Of a stretch of 46,186 nucleotides of DNA, positions 1 through 8,382 are shown one piece after another. The position numbers and the translations under genes were made by a program. This stretch comes from an uncultured Blastococcus sp. (GTDB lineage Bacteria > Actinomycetota > Actinomycetes > Mycobacteriales > Geodermatophilaceae), in assembly GCA_902805535.1 (NCBI GenBank), contig CADCTN010000020.1:1-46186 (forward strand), in the 5' to 3' direction. The notes beneath the pieces are model-generated. The model did not search any database. It had not been told where the DNA came from and worked only from the letters and a program-made list of their open reading frames with translations. Each line of letters starts with the position of its first letter. The stretch's first letter is position 1.

Positions 1-233
1 CGGTAGCCGCGCATCGCCAGGCCCACGGCGGTGCCGAGGATGCCGGCCTCGGCCAGCGGGGTGTCGACGACGCGGTCCTCGCCGAAGTCCTTCTGCAGGC
101 CGTCGGTGATCCGGAAGACCCCGCCGAGCTTGCCGATGTCCTCGCCCATGAGCACGACCTTGGGGTCGTCCTCCATCGCCCGGCGCAGGCCGAGGTTGAG
201 CGCCTTGCCGATGGTCAGCGTCTCGGTGCTCAT
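1..233 (-). CDS. 2-oxoacid dehydrogenase E1 component, beta subunit (5' part only)
   Basis: Only the first about 77 residues are present; the gene runs off the left edge. It reads as the N-terminus of the transketolase-like beta subunit of a pyruvate or branched-chain 2-oxoacid dehydrogenase E1, which binds thiamine diphosphate at the alpha/beta interface. The segment KVVLMGEDIG, with Glu31 in the conserved GEDIG motif, and the following GGVF match the family. The ATG at 231-233 has a GGGAGG ribosome site upstream and overlaps the TGA of the alpha gene as ATGA, so the two subunits are translationally coupled. Whether the substrate is pyruvate or a branched-chain acid cannot be decided from this fragment. 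Confidence 0.9.
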   Translation of the reverse strand, partial: MSTETLTIGKALNLGLRRAMEDDPKVVLMGEDIGKLGGVFRITDGLQKDFGEDRVVDTPLAEAGILGTAVGLAMRGY

Positions 234-1369
234 CGCTCGCCTCCCTCGAAGCTGGCGTGGTAGTCGACGAACTCGGCCCGCTGGGCGGCCAGCGGCGGCG
301 TCTGCTCGGCGTAGACGTGGTCGAACATGATGGTGGGATCGGGGTCGGGCATCTCCGTGGTGCCCTGGCGGATCCGCGCGGCCAGCTCGTCGCCCTCGGC
401 GTCCACTGAGTCGAAGAACGCGGCGTCGGCGATCCCGCTGCGCGAGAGGTGGACCTTGAGCCGGGCGATCGGGTCGCGCAGCTTCCATTCCTCCAGCTCG
501 CTGGCCAGCCGGTAGCGGGTGGGGTCGTCGGAGGTCGTGTGCGCGCCCATCCGGTAGGTGAACGCCTCGATGAAGGTGGGGCCCTGACCCTCGCGGGCAG
601 CCTGCAACGCGGCCCGCGTCACGGCGAGGACGGCGAGGACGTCGTTGCCGTCGACGCGCACGCCCGGGAAGCCGAAGCCGGCCGCGCGCTGGTACAGCGG
701 GATCCGGGTCTGCCGCTCCAGCGGGACGCTGATCGCGTACTGGTTGTTCTGGCAGAAGAAGACGACGGGCGCGGAGAAGCTGGCGGCGAAGATCATCGCC
801 TCGTTGACCTCGCCCTGGCTGGTCGCGCCGTCGCCGAGGAAGGCCAGGACGGCGTTCTCCGAGCCGTCGCGCTGCACCCCCATGGCGTAGCCGGTCGCGT
901 GCAGGCACTGCGAGCCGATGACGATCGTGTACAGGTTGAAGCCGCGCGCGACCGGGTCCCAGCCGCCGTTGTCCACGCCGCGGAACAGGCTGATGACCTC
1001 CAGCGGGTCGACGCCGCGCGTCCATGCGACACCGTGCTCGCGGTACGTCGGGAAGGCCATGTCGGTCGCGGCCAGGGCACGGCCGGCGCCGACCTGCGCC
1101 GCCTCCTGGCCCAGGAGCGAGGCCCAGATGCCCAGCTCGCCCTGCCGCTGCAGGGCGGTGGCCTCGACGTCCCAGCGCCGGACCAGCGCGAGGTCGCGGT
1201 ACAGGGAGCGCAGCTCGTCGTCGGAGACGTCGAGGGAGTAGTCGGGGTGCTCGACCCGCTCGCCCTCGGGCGTGAGCAGCTGGATCAGGTCCGGCTGCTG
1301 CGGGAGGTGGGGGGACGACGCCCCGGGTACGGGGTTGACCACCTCGGTGGCCTGATCCAACGCGGTCAT
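230..1369 (-). CDS. 2-oxoacid dehydrogenase E1 component, alpha subunit (pyruvate/branched-chain type)
   Basis: 379 residues. It decarboxylates a 2-oxoacid with thiamine diphosphate and passes the acyl group to the lipoyl E2 subunit. The ThDP/Mg motif runs from GDG (179-181) to NN (208-209), and the loop YRMGAHTTSDDPTRYR is typical of E1 alpha. I start it at ATG 1367-1369, preceded by AGGAGAG; the open frame extends further upstream but is not protein-like there. It is followed with a 4-bp overlap by the beta subunit, and an Lrp/AsnC regulator lies divergently upstream, an arrangement known for bkd and pdh operons. By sequence alone it could be called pdhA or bkdA. Confidence 0.92.
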   Translation of the reverse strand: MTALDQATEVVNPVPGASSPHLPQQPDLIQLLTPEGERVEHPDYSLDVSDDELRSLYRDLALVRRWDVEATALQRQGELGIWASLLGQEAAQVGAGRALAATDMAFPTYREHGVAWTRGVDPLEVISLFRGVDNGGWDPVARGFNLYTIVIGSQCLHATGYAMGVQRDGSENAVLAFLGDGATSQGEVNEAMIFAASFSAPVVFFCQNNQYAISVPLERQTRIPLYQRAAGFGFPGVRVDGNDVLAVLAVTRAALQAAREGQGPTFIEAFTYRMGAHTTSDDPTRYRLASELEEWKLRDPIARLKVHLSRSGIADAAFFDSVDAEGDELAARIRQGTTEMPDPDPTIMFDHVYAEQTPPLAAQRAEFVDYHASFEGGER

Positions 1370-1515
1370 GGGGCTCTCCTCGCCGTCTTCCGCTGCGGCC
1401 GGGGTCTCCGGGTGTCGCGGTCGTGGACGTGTGTCATGGGCGCCGGGGTGTGGCGCCACCCACACATGGTGGCACGAGACCCCGGTGGGAGGACAACACC
1501 ACCCCGGGATCGATC

Positions 1516-1544
1516 TGCGCAAGATCCCTCGGGAGGATTGCGCA
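1516..1544. promoter_or_regulatory. Inverted repeat between E1 operon and Lrp gene, candidate operator
   Basis: TGCGCAA (1516-1522) and TTGCGCA (1538-1544) form a perfect 7-bp inverted repeat with a 15-nt spacer centred at 1530; the inner bases are also partly symmetric. It lies in the 219-bp divergent region, about 45 bp before the Lrp start. Lrp/AsnC proteins bind dyads of about this size next to the genes they control, so autoregulation and control of the E1 operon are plausible. This is inference from position and symmetry. Confidence 0.4.
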
Positions 1545-1588
1545 CAAGTCGCAGTACGGGGACGTCCACGCATGTCAGACTGGGCAAC

Positions 1589-2074
1589 ATGGCCGATGTG
1601 GACGCCACTGACGCGCGGCTGCTGCTGGCGCTGGGCGAGGACCCCCGCGCGAGTGTGATGGCGCTGTCCCAGCGGCTCGGGCTGGCCCGCAACACCGTGC
1701 AGGCCCGTCTGGCCCGCCTGGAGACCAACGGCGTGCTGGCACCGCTGGACCGGCGCGTGCGGCCGGAGGCGCTCGGCTACCCGTTGAGCGCCTACGTCAC
1801 CGTGCTGGTGGTCCAGCGCAGCCTCGCCGACGTCAGCGGGGCGCTCGCGCAGATCCCCGAGGTCGTCGAGGTGACCGGCCTGTCCGGGGTCGCCGACCTG
1901 CTGGTGGAGGTGGTGGCGAGGGATGCCGACGACCTCTGGCGGATCACCGAGCAGGTGCTCGCGATCCCCGGCGTCCAGCGCACCGACACCGCGCTCGCCC
2001 TGCGCCGCTTCGTCGACCACCGGCTCGCCCCCCTGCTGGAGCGCGCCTCGGAGCGGCCGGCTCCCTCCTCCTGA
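1589..2074 (+). CDS. Lrp/AsnC family transcriptional regulator
   Basis: 161 residues. An N-terminal winged HTH (about 1-60, including SVMALSQRLGLARNTVQARLARLETNGVL) is followed by an AsnC_trans_reg/RAM ligand-binding domain (about 65-150, with VTGLSGVADLLVEVVARDADDL). Proteins of this family sense amino or keto acids and form octamers. The ATG at 1589 gives the usual family length; no clear ribosome site precedes it, so the message may be leaderless or short-leader. Divergent position relative to the E1 genes suggests a BkdR/PdhR-like role. Confidence 0.9.
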   Translation: MADVDATDARLLLALGEDPRASVMALSQRLGLARNTVQARLARLETNGVLAPLDRRVRPEALGYPLSAYVTVLVVQRSLADVSGALAQIPEVVEVTGLSGVADLLVEVVARDADDLWRITEQVLAIPGVQRTDTALALRRFVDHRLAPLLERASERPAPSS

Positions 2075-2151
2075 CCGAGTGCGCCGAGCCGAACACGGCC
2101 GGTTCCGGCGAGGCTGCCGGACGCACGGGTGCGTGGGCCCTACCGTGCGCC

Positions 2152-4098
2152 GTGCTCTCCGCGTCCTCGGCTCTCCGGAACGGCCCCTCGGCCGGCGTCC
2201 GGGTCGCCGCCCTGCTCGGTGTGCTGGTCCTCACCGGCTGCACCCAGACCGTTCCCGGGTCGGCCGCCTACGCGCCGCCGGGGTCCGAGGGGCAGGTCAC
2301 CCAGCAGACGTGCGCGGACGGCCAGTTCGAGTGCGTGACCATCGACGTGCCGGCCGACCACTTCGCGCCGGACTCCCCCACCTGGGAGGTCGCCTTCGCG
2401 CTGCACCGCGGCACCGTGGAGTCGCTGGGCACCGTCGTCGTGGGCACCGGCGGGCCCGGGACCAGTGGCGTCGTCGCGGCCCCCGACCGCCTCGCCACCA
2501 TGTCACCGCAGATCACCGACCACTTCGACGTCGTCTTCTTCGACCAGCGGGGCGTCGGCCGCTCCGAGCCCTTCCTGTGCGACGACGCGCTGTCCGTGGG
2601 TGGCGAGAGCATCGACGCCACCGCCACCGCCGCCGAGCGCGAGGCGTTCGCCCGCGACGCGGAGCAGTTCGCCGCCGACTGCTTCGCGGAGGCCGGCGTC
2701 GACCCCGCCCACGCAGGGCGGTACAGCACCACCCAGGCGGCCGAGGACCTCGAGGCCTTCCGCGCCTGGCTCGGCGCCGAGCATCTGGTGCTCTACGGCG
2801 AGAGCTACGGCACCCAGTACGCGCAGACCTACGCCGCCGCCCACCCCGACCGCGTGCAGGCGCTGATCCTGGACGGCGTGGTCGACCTGGCGTCCGACGG
2901 CGTGAGCAACGCCCTGGAGCTCACGCGCGCCTACAGCGATGTCCTGAGCGCCACGCTCTCCGCCTGCGACGCGGACATCGCCTGCGCGGGGGACGCCCCG
3001 GGTAGCGCGCTCGAGCAGTACGACGCGCTGGCGGCCGAACTCGCCGAGCGGCCCGCGCGGTTCGACTTCCCCCTGCCCGACGGGAGCACCGACGAGCGCG
3101 AGCTGACCTTGGAGGAGCTGCGCTCCGCCGCCTCCTGGGCGTTGAGCGACCCCGCCTCCCGCACGGCCCTGCAGAGCGCGCTCAACGCCGCTGCGGCCGG
3201 CAACCTGGTGCCGCTCGCCCGCCTCGTGGCGGTGACCTGGGGCGCCGACCCGGAGGACGGCACCGTGTACGCCGACCCGGGGTTCTCCCCCGCCCTCTCC
3301 TTCGCCGTGGACTGCACCGACTACGACGGCGTGCCGGCCGAGAGCTCGGGCCGCACCGAGCTGGGCGAATGGCTGGACGTCGCGGTGGCCCAGGACGTCG
3401 ACGGCCTGCGGCTCGGGAACCCCTTCTACGGGGCCCTGCCCTGCCTGTTCTGGCCGGACGGCGGTCCGGCGGCGGCCCGACCCGCGCCGGTGACCGACCC
3501 GCCCTACCCGCTGCTGGTGCTGACCGCCGACACCGACGTGAACACCCCGGTCCCGGCCGCCCGACGGGTCCACCAGCGCACCCTCGGCCAGGCTGCCCTG
3601 GTTCTCCAGCAAGGCGGTCCGCACGTGGTCTACGGCCGCGGCGACCCGTGCGTGGACGACGCGGTGACCGCGCTCATCACCGCCGGAACCCTTCCCGGCG
3701 AGCCGGTCACGGTCTGCCCGGGAGAGTTCAGCTACCCCTACGCCGCCAATCCGCCGGACCGGTCGGACAGCTACGTCGACGCCTACGCCACGGTCGACGC
3801 GGTGCTCAGCGGCGCACTCGGCAACCCGACCTACGCCTACTGGCCGGGGCAGGGCGACCTGGCGCTGGGCTGCGACGCCGGCGGGACCGCGCGCTACCAC
3901 GTCGACCGCGAGGACGTGCTGTCCGTCGTCCTCTTCGACTGCGCGTGGACCGACGGGGTTCCGGTGGACGGCACGATCCGGATCGAGGACGCCGGCTACG
4001 GCGACATCTCGGGCACGCTGGGGCTGCCGTTCGCCGCGCTGACCTTCGGCGGGTCCGGGGGCCTCACCGGGGAGTTCCGGGGACGCCCCGTCCGCTGA
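2152..4098 (+). CDS. Secreted alpha/beta-hydrolase lipoprotein, TAP-like (tripeptidyl aminopeptidase family)
   Basis: 648 residues from a GTG start. A signal peptide ends in the lipobox LTGC (Cys30), so it is a predicted lipoprotein outside the membrane. The fold shows the oxyanion region GTGGPGTSG, the FFDQRGVGRSEP strand, the nucleophile elbow GESYG with Ser218, the acid Asp462 in DVNTP and His491 in GGPH. This matches the SCO7095/Mycobacterium CaeA-like exported hydrolases with a TAP-like C-terminal region. About 157 residues follow the catalytic His, with paired cysteines and a glycine-rich end; I do not recognise this extension. TACCGT lies 5 nt before the GTG, suggesting a leaderless transcript. 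The 3' end overlaps the convergent DUF3253 gene by 35 bp. Confidence 0.85.
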   Translation: MLSASSALRNGPSAGVRVAALLGVLVLTGCTQTVPGSAAYAPPGSEGQVTQQTCADGQFECVTIDVPADHFAPDSPTWEVAFALHRGTVESLGTVVVGTGGPGTSGVVAAPDRLATMSPQITDHFDVVFFDQRGVGRSEPFLCDDALSVGGESIDATATAAEREAFARDAEQFAADCFAEAGVDPAHAGRYSTTQAAEDLEAFRAWLGAEHLVLYGESYGTQYAQTYAAAHPDRVQALILDGVVDLASDGVSNALELTRAYSDVLSATLSACDADIACAGDAPGSALEQYDALAAELAERPARFDFPLPDGSTDERELTLEELRSAASWALSDPASRTALQSALNAAAAGNLVPLARLVAVTWGADPEDGTVYADPGFSPALSFAVDCTDYDGVPAESSGRTELGEWLDVAVAQDVDGLRLGNPFYGALPCLFWPDGGPAAARPAPVTDPPYPLLVLTADTDVNTPVPAARRVHQRTLGQAALVLQQGGPHVVYGRGDPCVDDAVTALITAGTLPGEPVTVCPGEFSYPYAANPPDRSDSYVDAYATVDAVLSGALGNPTYAYWPGQGDLALGCDAGGTARYHVDREDVLSVVLFDCAWTDGVPVDGTIRIEDAGYGDISGTLGLPFAALTFGGSGGLTGEFRGRPVR

Positions 4099-4357
4099 CA
4101 CTCCCTCGACCCGGCCGGCGCACCCGCACCGGACCGCGCGCGGCGGCGACGTCCACGACCGCACCTCCCTGGGTCACCTCGACCACGCCGGCCCCGGCCA
4201 GCCGGCCGGCGGCCTGGCGGGCGGCGGGCATCAGCTCGCGCCGGCGTTCGGGGTCGACCACCCGGGCCGCCTCGGACGGGCAGATCGAGGCGTCGGGACG
4301 GCGCTGGTCGAGCAGCTCCTCGATCGCCCGCTCCAGGCGCGCGCCGACGTCGTCCAC
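4064..4357 (-). CDS. DUF3253 domain protein
   Basis: 97 residues from GTG at 4355-4357. The segment LLDQRRPDASICPSEAAR followed by a GVVEVTQGG block and AARGPVRVRR is characteristic of DUF3253, a small winged-helix-like domain found alone or fused to other proteins. No function is established. It converges on and overlaps the TAP-like hydrolase gene; its upstream region contains the long hairpin repeat at 4423-4480. The last about 16 residues, which lie in the overlap, are probably poorly conserved. Confidence 0.75.
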   Translation of the reverse strand: MDDVGARLERAIEELLDQRRPDASICPSEAARVVDPERRRELMPAARQAAGRLAGAGVVEVTQGGAVVDVAAARGPVRVRRPGRGSVSGRGVPGTPR

Positions 4358-4422
4358 GTGTCCAGCCTGGGCGCTCCCTCAGGAGGTCGCCAGCGGACAC
4401 TGGCCGGCCGGCCCGGAGTCGA

Positions 4423-4480
4423 CGAGATCTGCACACTCGCCCGTATCAGGGGCCTGATGGGGGCGAGTGTGCAGATCTCG
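4423..4480. repeat. 58-nt near-perfect palindromic (REP-like) hairpin
   Basis: Two exact 20-bp arms, 4423-4442 (CGAGATCTGCACACTCGCCC) and 4461-4480, are reverse complements. Between them ATCAGG (4445-4450) and CCTGAT (4453-4458) also pair, leaving only a 2-nt mismatch on each side and a GG tip. It begins 5 nt beyond the stop codon of the serine hydrolase gene and lies upstream of the DUF3253 gene. The stem is far longer than a normal terminator and has no T-run, which suggests a mobile intergenic repeat (REP/MITE-like) that may also stop transcription. Confidence 0.75.
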
Positions 4481-4484
4481 CCGC

Positions 4485-5807
4485 TCAGTGCCAGCCGCGC
4501 TCGTCGACCCCACCCGGCACCGGGGCGTCCGCGTCGTAAGGGGTGCGGGTGAACACGAAGGTGCCCAGATCGAGGTGGTCGGCGGCGAGACGCAGCGACT
4601 CCCCGGCGAAGTAGCCGTCCAGGCCGACCCACGTGCCGTCGTCCCGCGCGGTGAACCTGCTGGCCCGGCCGGTGCGGCCGGGCAGCGGCCCCAGGTGCAG
4701 CATCCCGGCGCCGCCCGACCGCAGCGCGTACGGGGCCGGTCCCCAGAACCACACGCCGAGCTGGTCCAGCGCAACCGGGGACGGCGAGGGCCGCCAGGGC
4801 TCGACGATCCGCGGCTCGGCCGCCCGCAGGTCGGCCAGCAACCCGAACGCCACGTTGTCCAGCCCGGACGTCGTGTTGGCCAGCGACACCGCCCCGATCC
4901 GCTCGTCGCGGTCGACGAACACCCCGGCGAGGAACCCGGGCATCGAGCCCCCGTGCCCGACCAGCGTCCGGCCGTCCACACGGAGGACCTGCATCCCCAG
5001 CCCGTAGGCCGACCAGCCCACCGCGGAGGAGTCGACGCCGGCGGGCACGGTCATCTCCTCGAGGGTGGCCGGGTCCAGCACGTCGCCGGTGTCGCCGAGC
5101 AGGAAGGCGGCGAACCGGGCGAGGTCGTCGAGGGTCGCCCAGAGCTGGCCCGCGGCGGCCATCACGCCGGCGTGGTGCTCCGGTTCGGGCAGCACCACGT
5201 CGGCCCACGGGTGCACGGCCGTCCCCTCGGCCGCCGGAGCCACCGGCCGCGGCGTCGTCCGGGTCATGCCGAGCGGAGCCAGCACCTCGGCGGTGACAGC
5301 CTGCTCCCAGGACGTGCCGCGCAGCCGCGCGACCAGGTCGCCGAGCAGCCCGAAGCCGAGGTTGGAGTAGTGGAACCGGCGGGCGGCACCCAGGACGACG
5401 TCCTGCTCGCCGAGGCCGAGGTCCGCCAGCGAGCCGCCGGGCGTGCGCTCCCACCAGTCGCCGGGGCTCTCGGCCGAGGCCCCGGCCAGGTGCGAGAGCA
5501 GCTGGCCGACGGTGCGGTCGCCGAACGGCGTGCCCGGGAGGTGCCGCTCGAGCGGGTCGTCGAGCCCCAGCCGACCGTCGTCCCGGAGCCGCATGACGAC
5601 GACGGCGGTGACGGTCTTGCTGATGGAGCCCAGGCGGTACTGGACGTCAGTGTGCGGCTCCGGCACGTCGCCTCGTCCGGCCGACCAGGCGAGCCCGCCG
5701 TCGCGCACCACCCCGGCGACCAGGCTGGGCGCGCGCCCTTCGCGCTGGGCACGGGCGGTGCGCGCGAGGAGCGCGCGGGCGGTGGTCGGGAGGACGGGCT
5801 CGGGCAT
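4485..5807 (-). CDS. Serine hydrolase, beta-lactamase/class C PBP family
   Basis: 440 residues. Family motifs are all present: S61-I-S-K64 (SxxK nucleophile), Y147-S-N149 (YxN) and H285-G-G (the KTG equivalent). About 110 further residues after the catalytic domain form a beta-rich tail, as in EstB or D-aminopeptidase-like members. No signal peptide is visible, so it is probably cytoplasmic. Members hydrolyse esters or amides, or act as DD-peptidases; the substrate cannot be told. ATG at 5805-5807. Confidence 0.88.
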   Translation of the reverse strand: MPEPVLPTTARALLARTARAQREGRAPSLVAGVVRDGGLAWSAGRGDVPEPHTDVQYRLGSISKTVTAVVVMRLRDDGRLGLDDPLERHLPGTPFGDRTVGQLLSHLAGASAESPGDWWERTPGGSLADLGLGEQDVVLGAARRFHYSNLGFGLLGDLVARLRGTSWEQAVTAEVLAPLGMTRTTPRPVAPAAEGTAVHPWADVVLPEPEHHAGVMAAAGQLWATLDDLARFAAFLLGDTGDVLDPATLEEMTVPAGVDSSAVGWSAYGLGMQVLRVDGRTLVGHGGSMPGFLAGVFVDRDERIGAVSLANTTSGLDNVAFGLLADLRAAEPRIVEPWRPSPSPVALDQLGVWFWGPAPYALRSGGAGMLHLGPLPGRTGRASRFTARDDGTWVGLDGYFAGESLRLAADHLDLGTFVFTRTPYDADAPVPGGVDERGWH

Positions 5808-5843
5808 GACGGGACCGTAGCGACCGCCGCCGGGCGTGGCAGG

Positions 5844-6167
5844 TCAGGCGGCGACGGCCTCGGTGCGCGGCAGCTGCCCGGTGCGGGTGGCACGGCGCTG
5901 GAACCAGATGGTCGCCAGCGGCGGGATGGAGGCCAGCAGGGCGAGGAGCGCCGTCCCCGCCGACCACCTGAGCGCACGGGCGGTCACGAGCGCGACGACG
6001 ACGTAGGCGAGGAAGACGCCGCCGTGGATGGGGCCGAAGACCTGCACGCCCAGCTCGGTCGTCTCCGGCACGTACTTGACGAACATGCCGACGAGCAGGC
6101 CGATCCAGGACAGGGCCTCGGCGACGGCGACGACGCGGAACGCGGTGGCGGCGGTGCGGGGGTTCAC
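5844..6167 (-). CDS. DUF3817 integral membrane protein
   Basis: 107 residues from GTG at 6165-6167. Three hydrophobic segments (about 10-30, 45-63, 70-90) and the conserved GPIHGGVF motif at the start of the second segment identify DUF3817, a small actinobacterial membrane family of unknown function. It lies 36 bp upstream of the serine hydrolase on the same strand, so co-transcription is possible. Confidence 0.85.
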   Translation of the reverse strand: MNPRTAATAFRVVAVAEALSWIGLLVGMFVKYVPETTELGVQVFGPIHGGVFLAYVVVALVTARALRWSAGTALLALLASIPPLATIWFQRRATRTGQLPRTEAVAA

Positions 6168-6189
6168 GCGCCCGATCCTCCCCGAGGCC

Positions 6190-6756
6190 TCACCGCAGGT
6201 AGGCCCGCCCCCGGGGTGATATTTCGTACCCGACCGGCAAGCTGTGGGTCAGCCCCAGCTCCTTGAGCTTGCGGACGTCGACCTTGAACGGCTGAGTCTC
6301 CCGGCCGAGCGAGGCCGCCAGGTCCGGCGCGCGCACGCCGGGAAGCTCGGCGATCAGGGCCAGCACCTGGCGCGTCCAGGCCGTGCCCCGCGCCGCGTCC
6401 AGGCGGTCGAGCCGCTGGTCGACGGCGCGGCGATCCTCCTCGGACAGCTCCCCCTGCTCGCGCAGCGCCACCCGCGGATCCGCCCCGGCGAACGAGACCT
6501 CCATCCGGTAGACCCGGGCGCCGTCCCGCCGGTCGACCAGCCGCCGCAGCTCGGCCAGCGACCGGACGCCCGCTCGCGCGGCGTCGTCCTCGGTGAGCGC
6601 CTCGGGGTCGATCTCGTCGACGGAGTCGATGCGCACGACCCCCGCCGTCGTCCGTTGCGTGCTGCCGGGGCGCATGCGCGGCCGGTCCCAGCGCCGGAAC
6701 GCCAGCGTGACGGAGCCGTCCGCGATGCCTGCGGCGGTGGCCGGGCTGATCAGCAC
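6190..6756 (-). CDS. ASCH/PUA-like domain protein with C-terminal winged helix
   Basis: 188 residues from GTG at 6754-6756. The N-terminal part ([22 protein letters not shown], then a [14 protein letters not shown] strand) resembles ASCH/PUA-like RNA-binding domains. The C-terminal about 60 residues ([20 protein letters not shown] to [12 protein letters not shown]) look like a winged helix. A role in RNA or nucleotide recognition is inferred from fold only. The start codon is only 26 bp from the divergent gene start at 6783, so the two promoters must overlap. Confidence 0.65.
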   Translation of the reverse strand: MLISPATAAGIADGSVTLAFRRWDRPRMRPGSTQRTTAGVVRIDSVDEIDPEALTEDDAARAGVRSLAELRRLVDRRDGARVYRMEVSFAGADPRVALREQGELSEEDRRAVDQRLDRLDAARGTAWTRQVLALIAELPGVRAPDLAASLGRETQPFKVDVRKLKELGLTHSLPVGYEISPRGRAYLR

Positions 6757-6782
6757 CGCCCGATCCTGGCAGGGTCGGGGCC

Positions 6783-7322
6783 GTGCGGGGACTGGCGCGG
6801 CGGGAGTTCTGCCTGGTCCTGCTGCGCCGCATGGCCGACGTTCGGCCCGATCTCGTCGCCGAGGCCCTGCCCCGGTTGGGCGCCACGCGGGCGGAGGCCC
6901 ATGCCGCGCACACCATCTGGCAGGCACTGCAGCACGCGCCTCGGGGGCCGCGGGGGCTGGCGTTGCGGACGGCGGTGCTGGGGCCGCCGGAGGAGGTGGA
7001 GGACCGGCGCTTCGGCGATCTCGACCTGCAGGTCCGGCGCTGGCCCGTGCCGCTGTGGCCGCACCTCTACTGGGAGGTGGTCAGCGGGCCGGGCGGGACG
7101 GTGCTCGCCGAGCACCTCGTCCGGATGCCCGGTTCCCCCGTGCCGGCCGCCGCCGCCACCGATCTGCGCGTGTGGGAGCACGTCCTGGACGACGCGGTGG
7201 CCCTGCCCGGTGCGCGCAGCGTCGACCCCGGCGTGGCCACCCGCTGGGAGATCCACCTGGCCGGCGGGGTGCGCGCCGTCTTCGTGTGGGGCCTGCTGCA
7301 GCGGGTGGACCGGCCGGGCTGA
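6783..7322 (+). CDS. Conserved hypothetical protein, 179 aa
   Basis: GTG start at 6783. The protein has no transmembrane segment or signal peptide and no motif I recognise. It opens with a helical stretch ([33 protein letters not shown]) and then has beta-rich segments ([39 protein letters not shown]). Codon use is strongly GC3 in this frame, which supports a real gene. It is divergent from the ASCH-like gene, and its stop lies 1 bp before the convergent NlpC/P60 stop. Confidence 0.6.
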   Translation: MRGLARREFCLVLLRRMADVRPDLVAEALPRLGATRAEAHAAHTIWQALQHAPRGPRGLALRTAVLGPPEEVEDRRFGDLDLQVRRWPVPLWPHLYWEVVSGPGGTVLAEHLVRMPGSPVPAAAATDLRVWEHVLDDAVALPGARSVDPGVATRWEIHLAGGVRAVFVWGLLQRVDRPG

Positions 7323-7323
7323 A

Positions 7324-8382
7324 TCAGGCGGCGATGCGCCGGGCGCCGCTGAAGCCGCTCATCAGCGGGGCCACCTTGACGACGTCGCCGGAGGTGGGCG
7401 CGTGCACCATCTGGCCGTCGCCGATGTAGATGCCCACGTGGCTCACCGGGCTGTAGAAGAAGACCAGGTCGCCGGGCCGCAACTGGTCGCGGGACACGGC
7501 CTGGCCCAGCTGCGACTGCAGCCGGCTGGAGTGCGGCAGGTCGATGCCGGCGGCTGCGAAGGCGTAGGCGGTCAGGCCGGAGCAGTCGTAGGCGCTGGGG
7601 CCGCCGGCCGCCCAGACGTAGGGCTTGCCACGCTGCGCCATGGCGGTGTCGATGGCGAGCTGGGCTGCGCTGCTGTCGGCGACGACGGGGGCGCTCGGTG
7701 CGGTGGACCCACGGTCCTCGGAGCGACTGGCGCGCTCCTCACCGTGGCTGTCGACGGCGACCTGCTGCTCCTGGGCGCTGAGCCGGCTGAACTGGGCCCG
7801 GTAGGAGTCCACCTCGGCCTGGAGCGCGGCCTGCTGCGTGGCGACGGCGTCGTACTGGGCCTGCGCCTCGGCCGCGGCCTGCTGGGCGGTGGCCTGCGCC
7901 TGGGCGGCGGCGACGTCCGCCGCGGCGGCCCGTTCGAGGATCCCGTCCTGGTGGCCCGCGACGAGCTGCAGGGTGGCCATCCGGTCGACGAAGGCGTCGG
8001 CGGAGTCACTGGTCAGCATCGCCTGGAACGAGTCGAGCCCCTCGCCGGTGTAGGCGGTGCGGGCCAGGCCCCGGACGTGTTGCTGAGCGGCGGCGAGCTC
8101 GGCCGTCGCCTGCTCCATCGCGGCGACCGCGGCGGTGGCCGTGGCGCGCTGGCTCTCCAGGGCCACCCGCGCCTCGTTGAACTGCTCGGCGATCACCTCG
8201 AGCTCGTGCCCGCGGGCGGCGACCAGCGCGGCCGCCTCCGCCGAGGTGGCCGGCGCGGCCTGCGCCGGGGCGGTCACGAACAGCGCGCCGATGACGGCGA
8301 GGACGGCCAGCATGCCGCGGCGGACGTGCGCCGGACGGCGGGTCGACGTGCGGGGGAGCGCACGACCGAGAGGGAACGCCAT
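7324..8382 (-). CDS. NlpC/P60 peptidoglycan endopeptidase (RipA-like)
   Basis: 352 residues. A signal peptide (about 1-42, AVLAVIGALFVTAPAQA) is followed by a long alanine/glutamine-rich coiled coil (about 48-210), a short linker and a C-terminal NlpC/P60 domain (about 238-352). The catalytic Cys267 (AYDCSGL), His315 (SHVGIYIG) and His327 (VHAP) are present. RipA-type enzymes cut the D-Glu/mDAP bond of peptidoglycan during cell separation, and the coiled coil usually autoinhibits. SD CGGAGAG precedes the ATG. An upstream leader exists, but I could not identify a c-di-AMP riboswitch in it. Confidence 0.92.
   Translation of the reverse strand: MAFPLGRALPRTSTRRPAHVRRGMLAVLAVIGALFVTAPAQAAPATSAEAAALVAARGHELEVIAEQFNEARVALESQRATATAAVAAMEQATAELAAAQQHVRGLARTAYTGEGLDSFQAMLTSDSADAFVDRMATLQLVAGHQDGILERAAAADVAAAQAQATAQQAAAEAQAQYDAVATQQAALQAEVDSYRAQFSRLSAQEQQVAVDSHGEERASRSEDRGSTAPSAPVVADSSAAQLAIDTAMAQRGKPYVWAAGGPSAYDCSGLTAYAFAAAGIDLPHSSRLQSQLGQAVSRDQLRPGDLVFFYSPVSHVGIYIGDGQMVHAPTSGDVVKVAPLMSGFSGARRIAA

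Noticed and set aside
449-1588. Long plus-strand open frame antisense to the E1 alpha gene
   Set aside because: His/Gly/Arg-rich shadow of the high-GC gene; only its last 162 codons (the Lrp gene) are protein-like.
2503-4164. 553-codon minus-strand open frame antisense to the TAP-like hydrolase
   Set aside because: No domain pattern, skewed Gly/Arg/Val composition; the sense gene is well supported.
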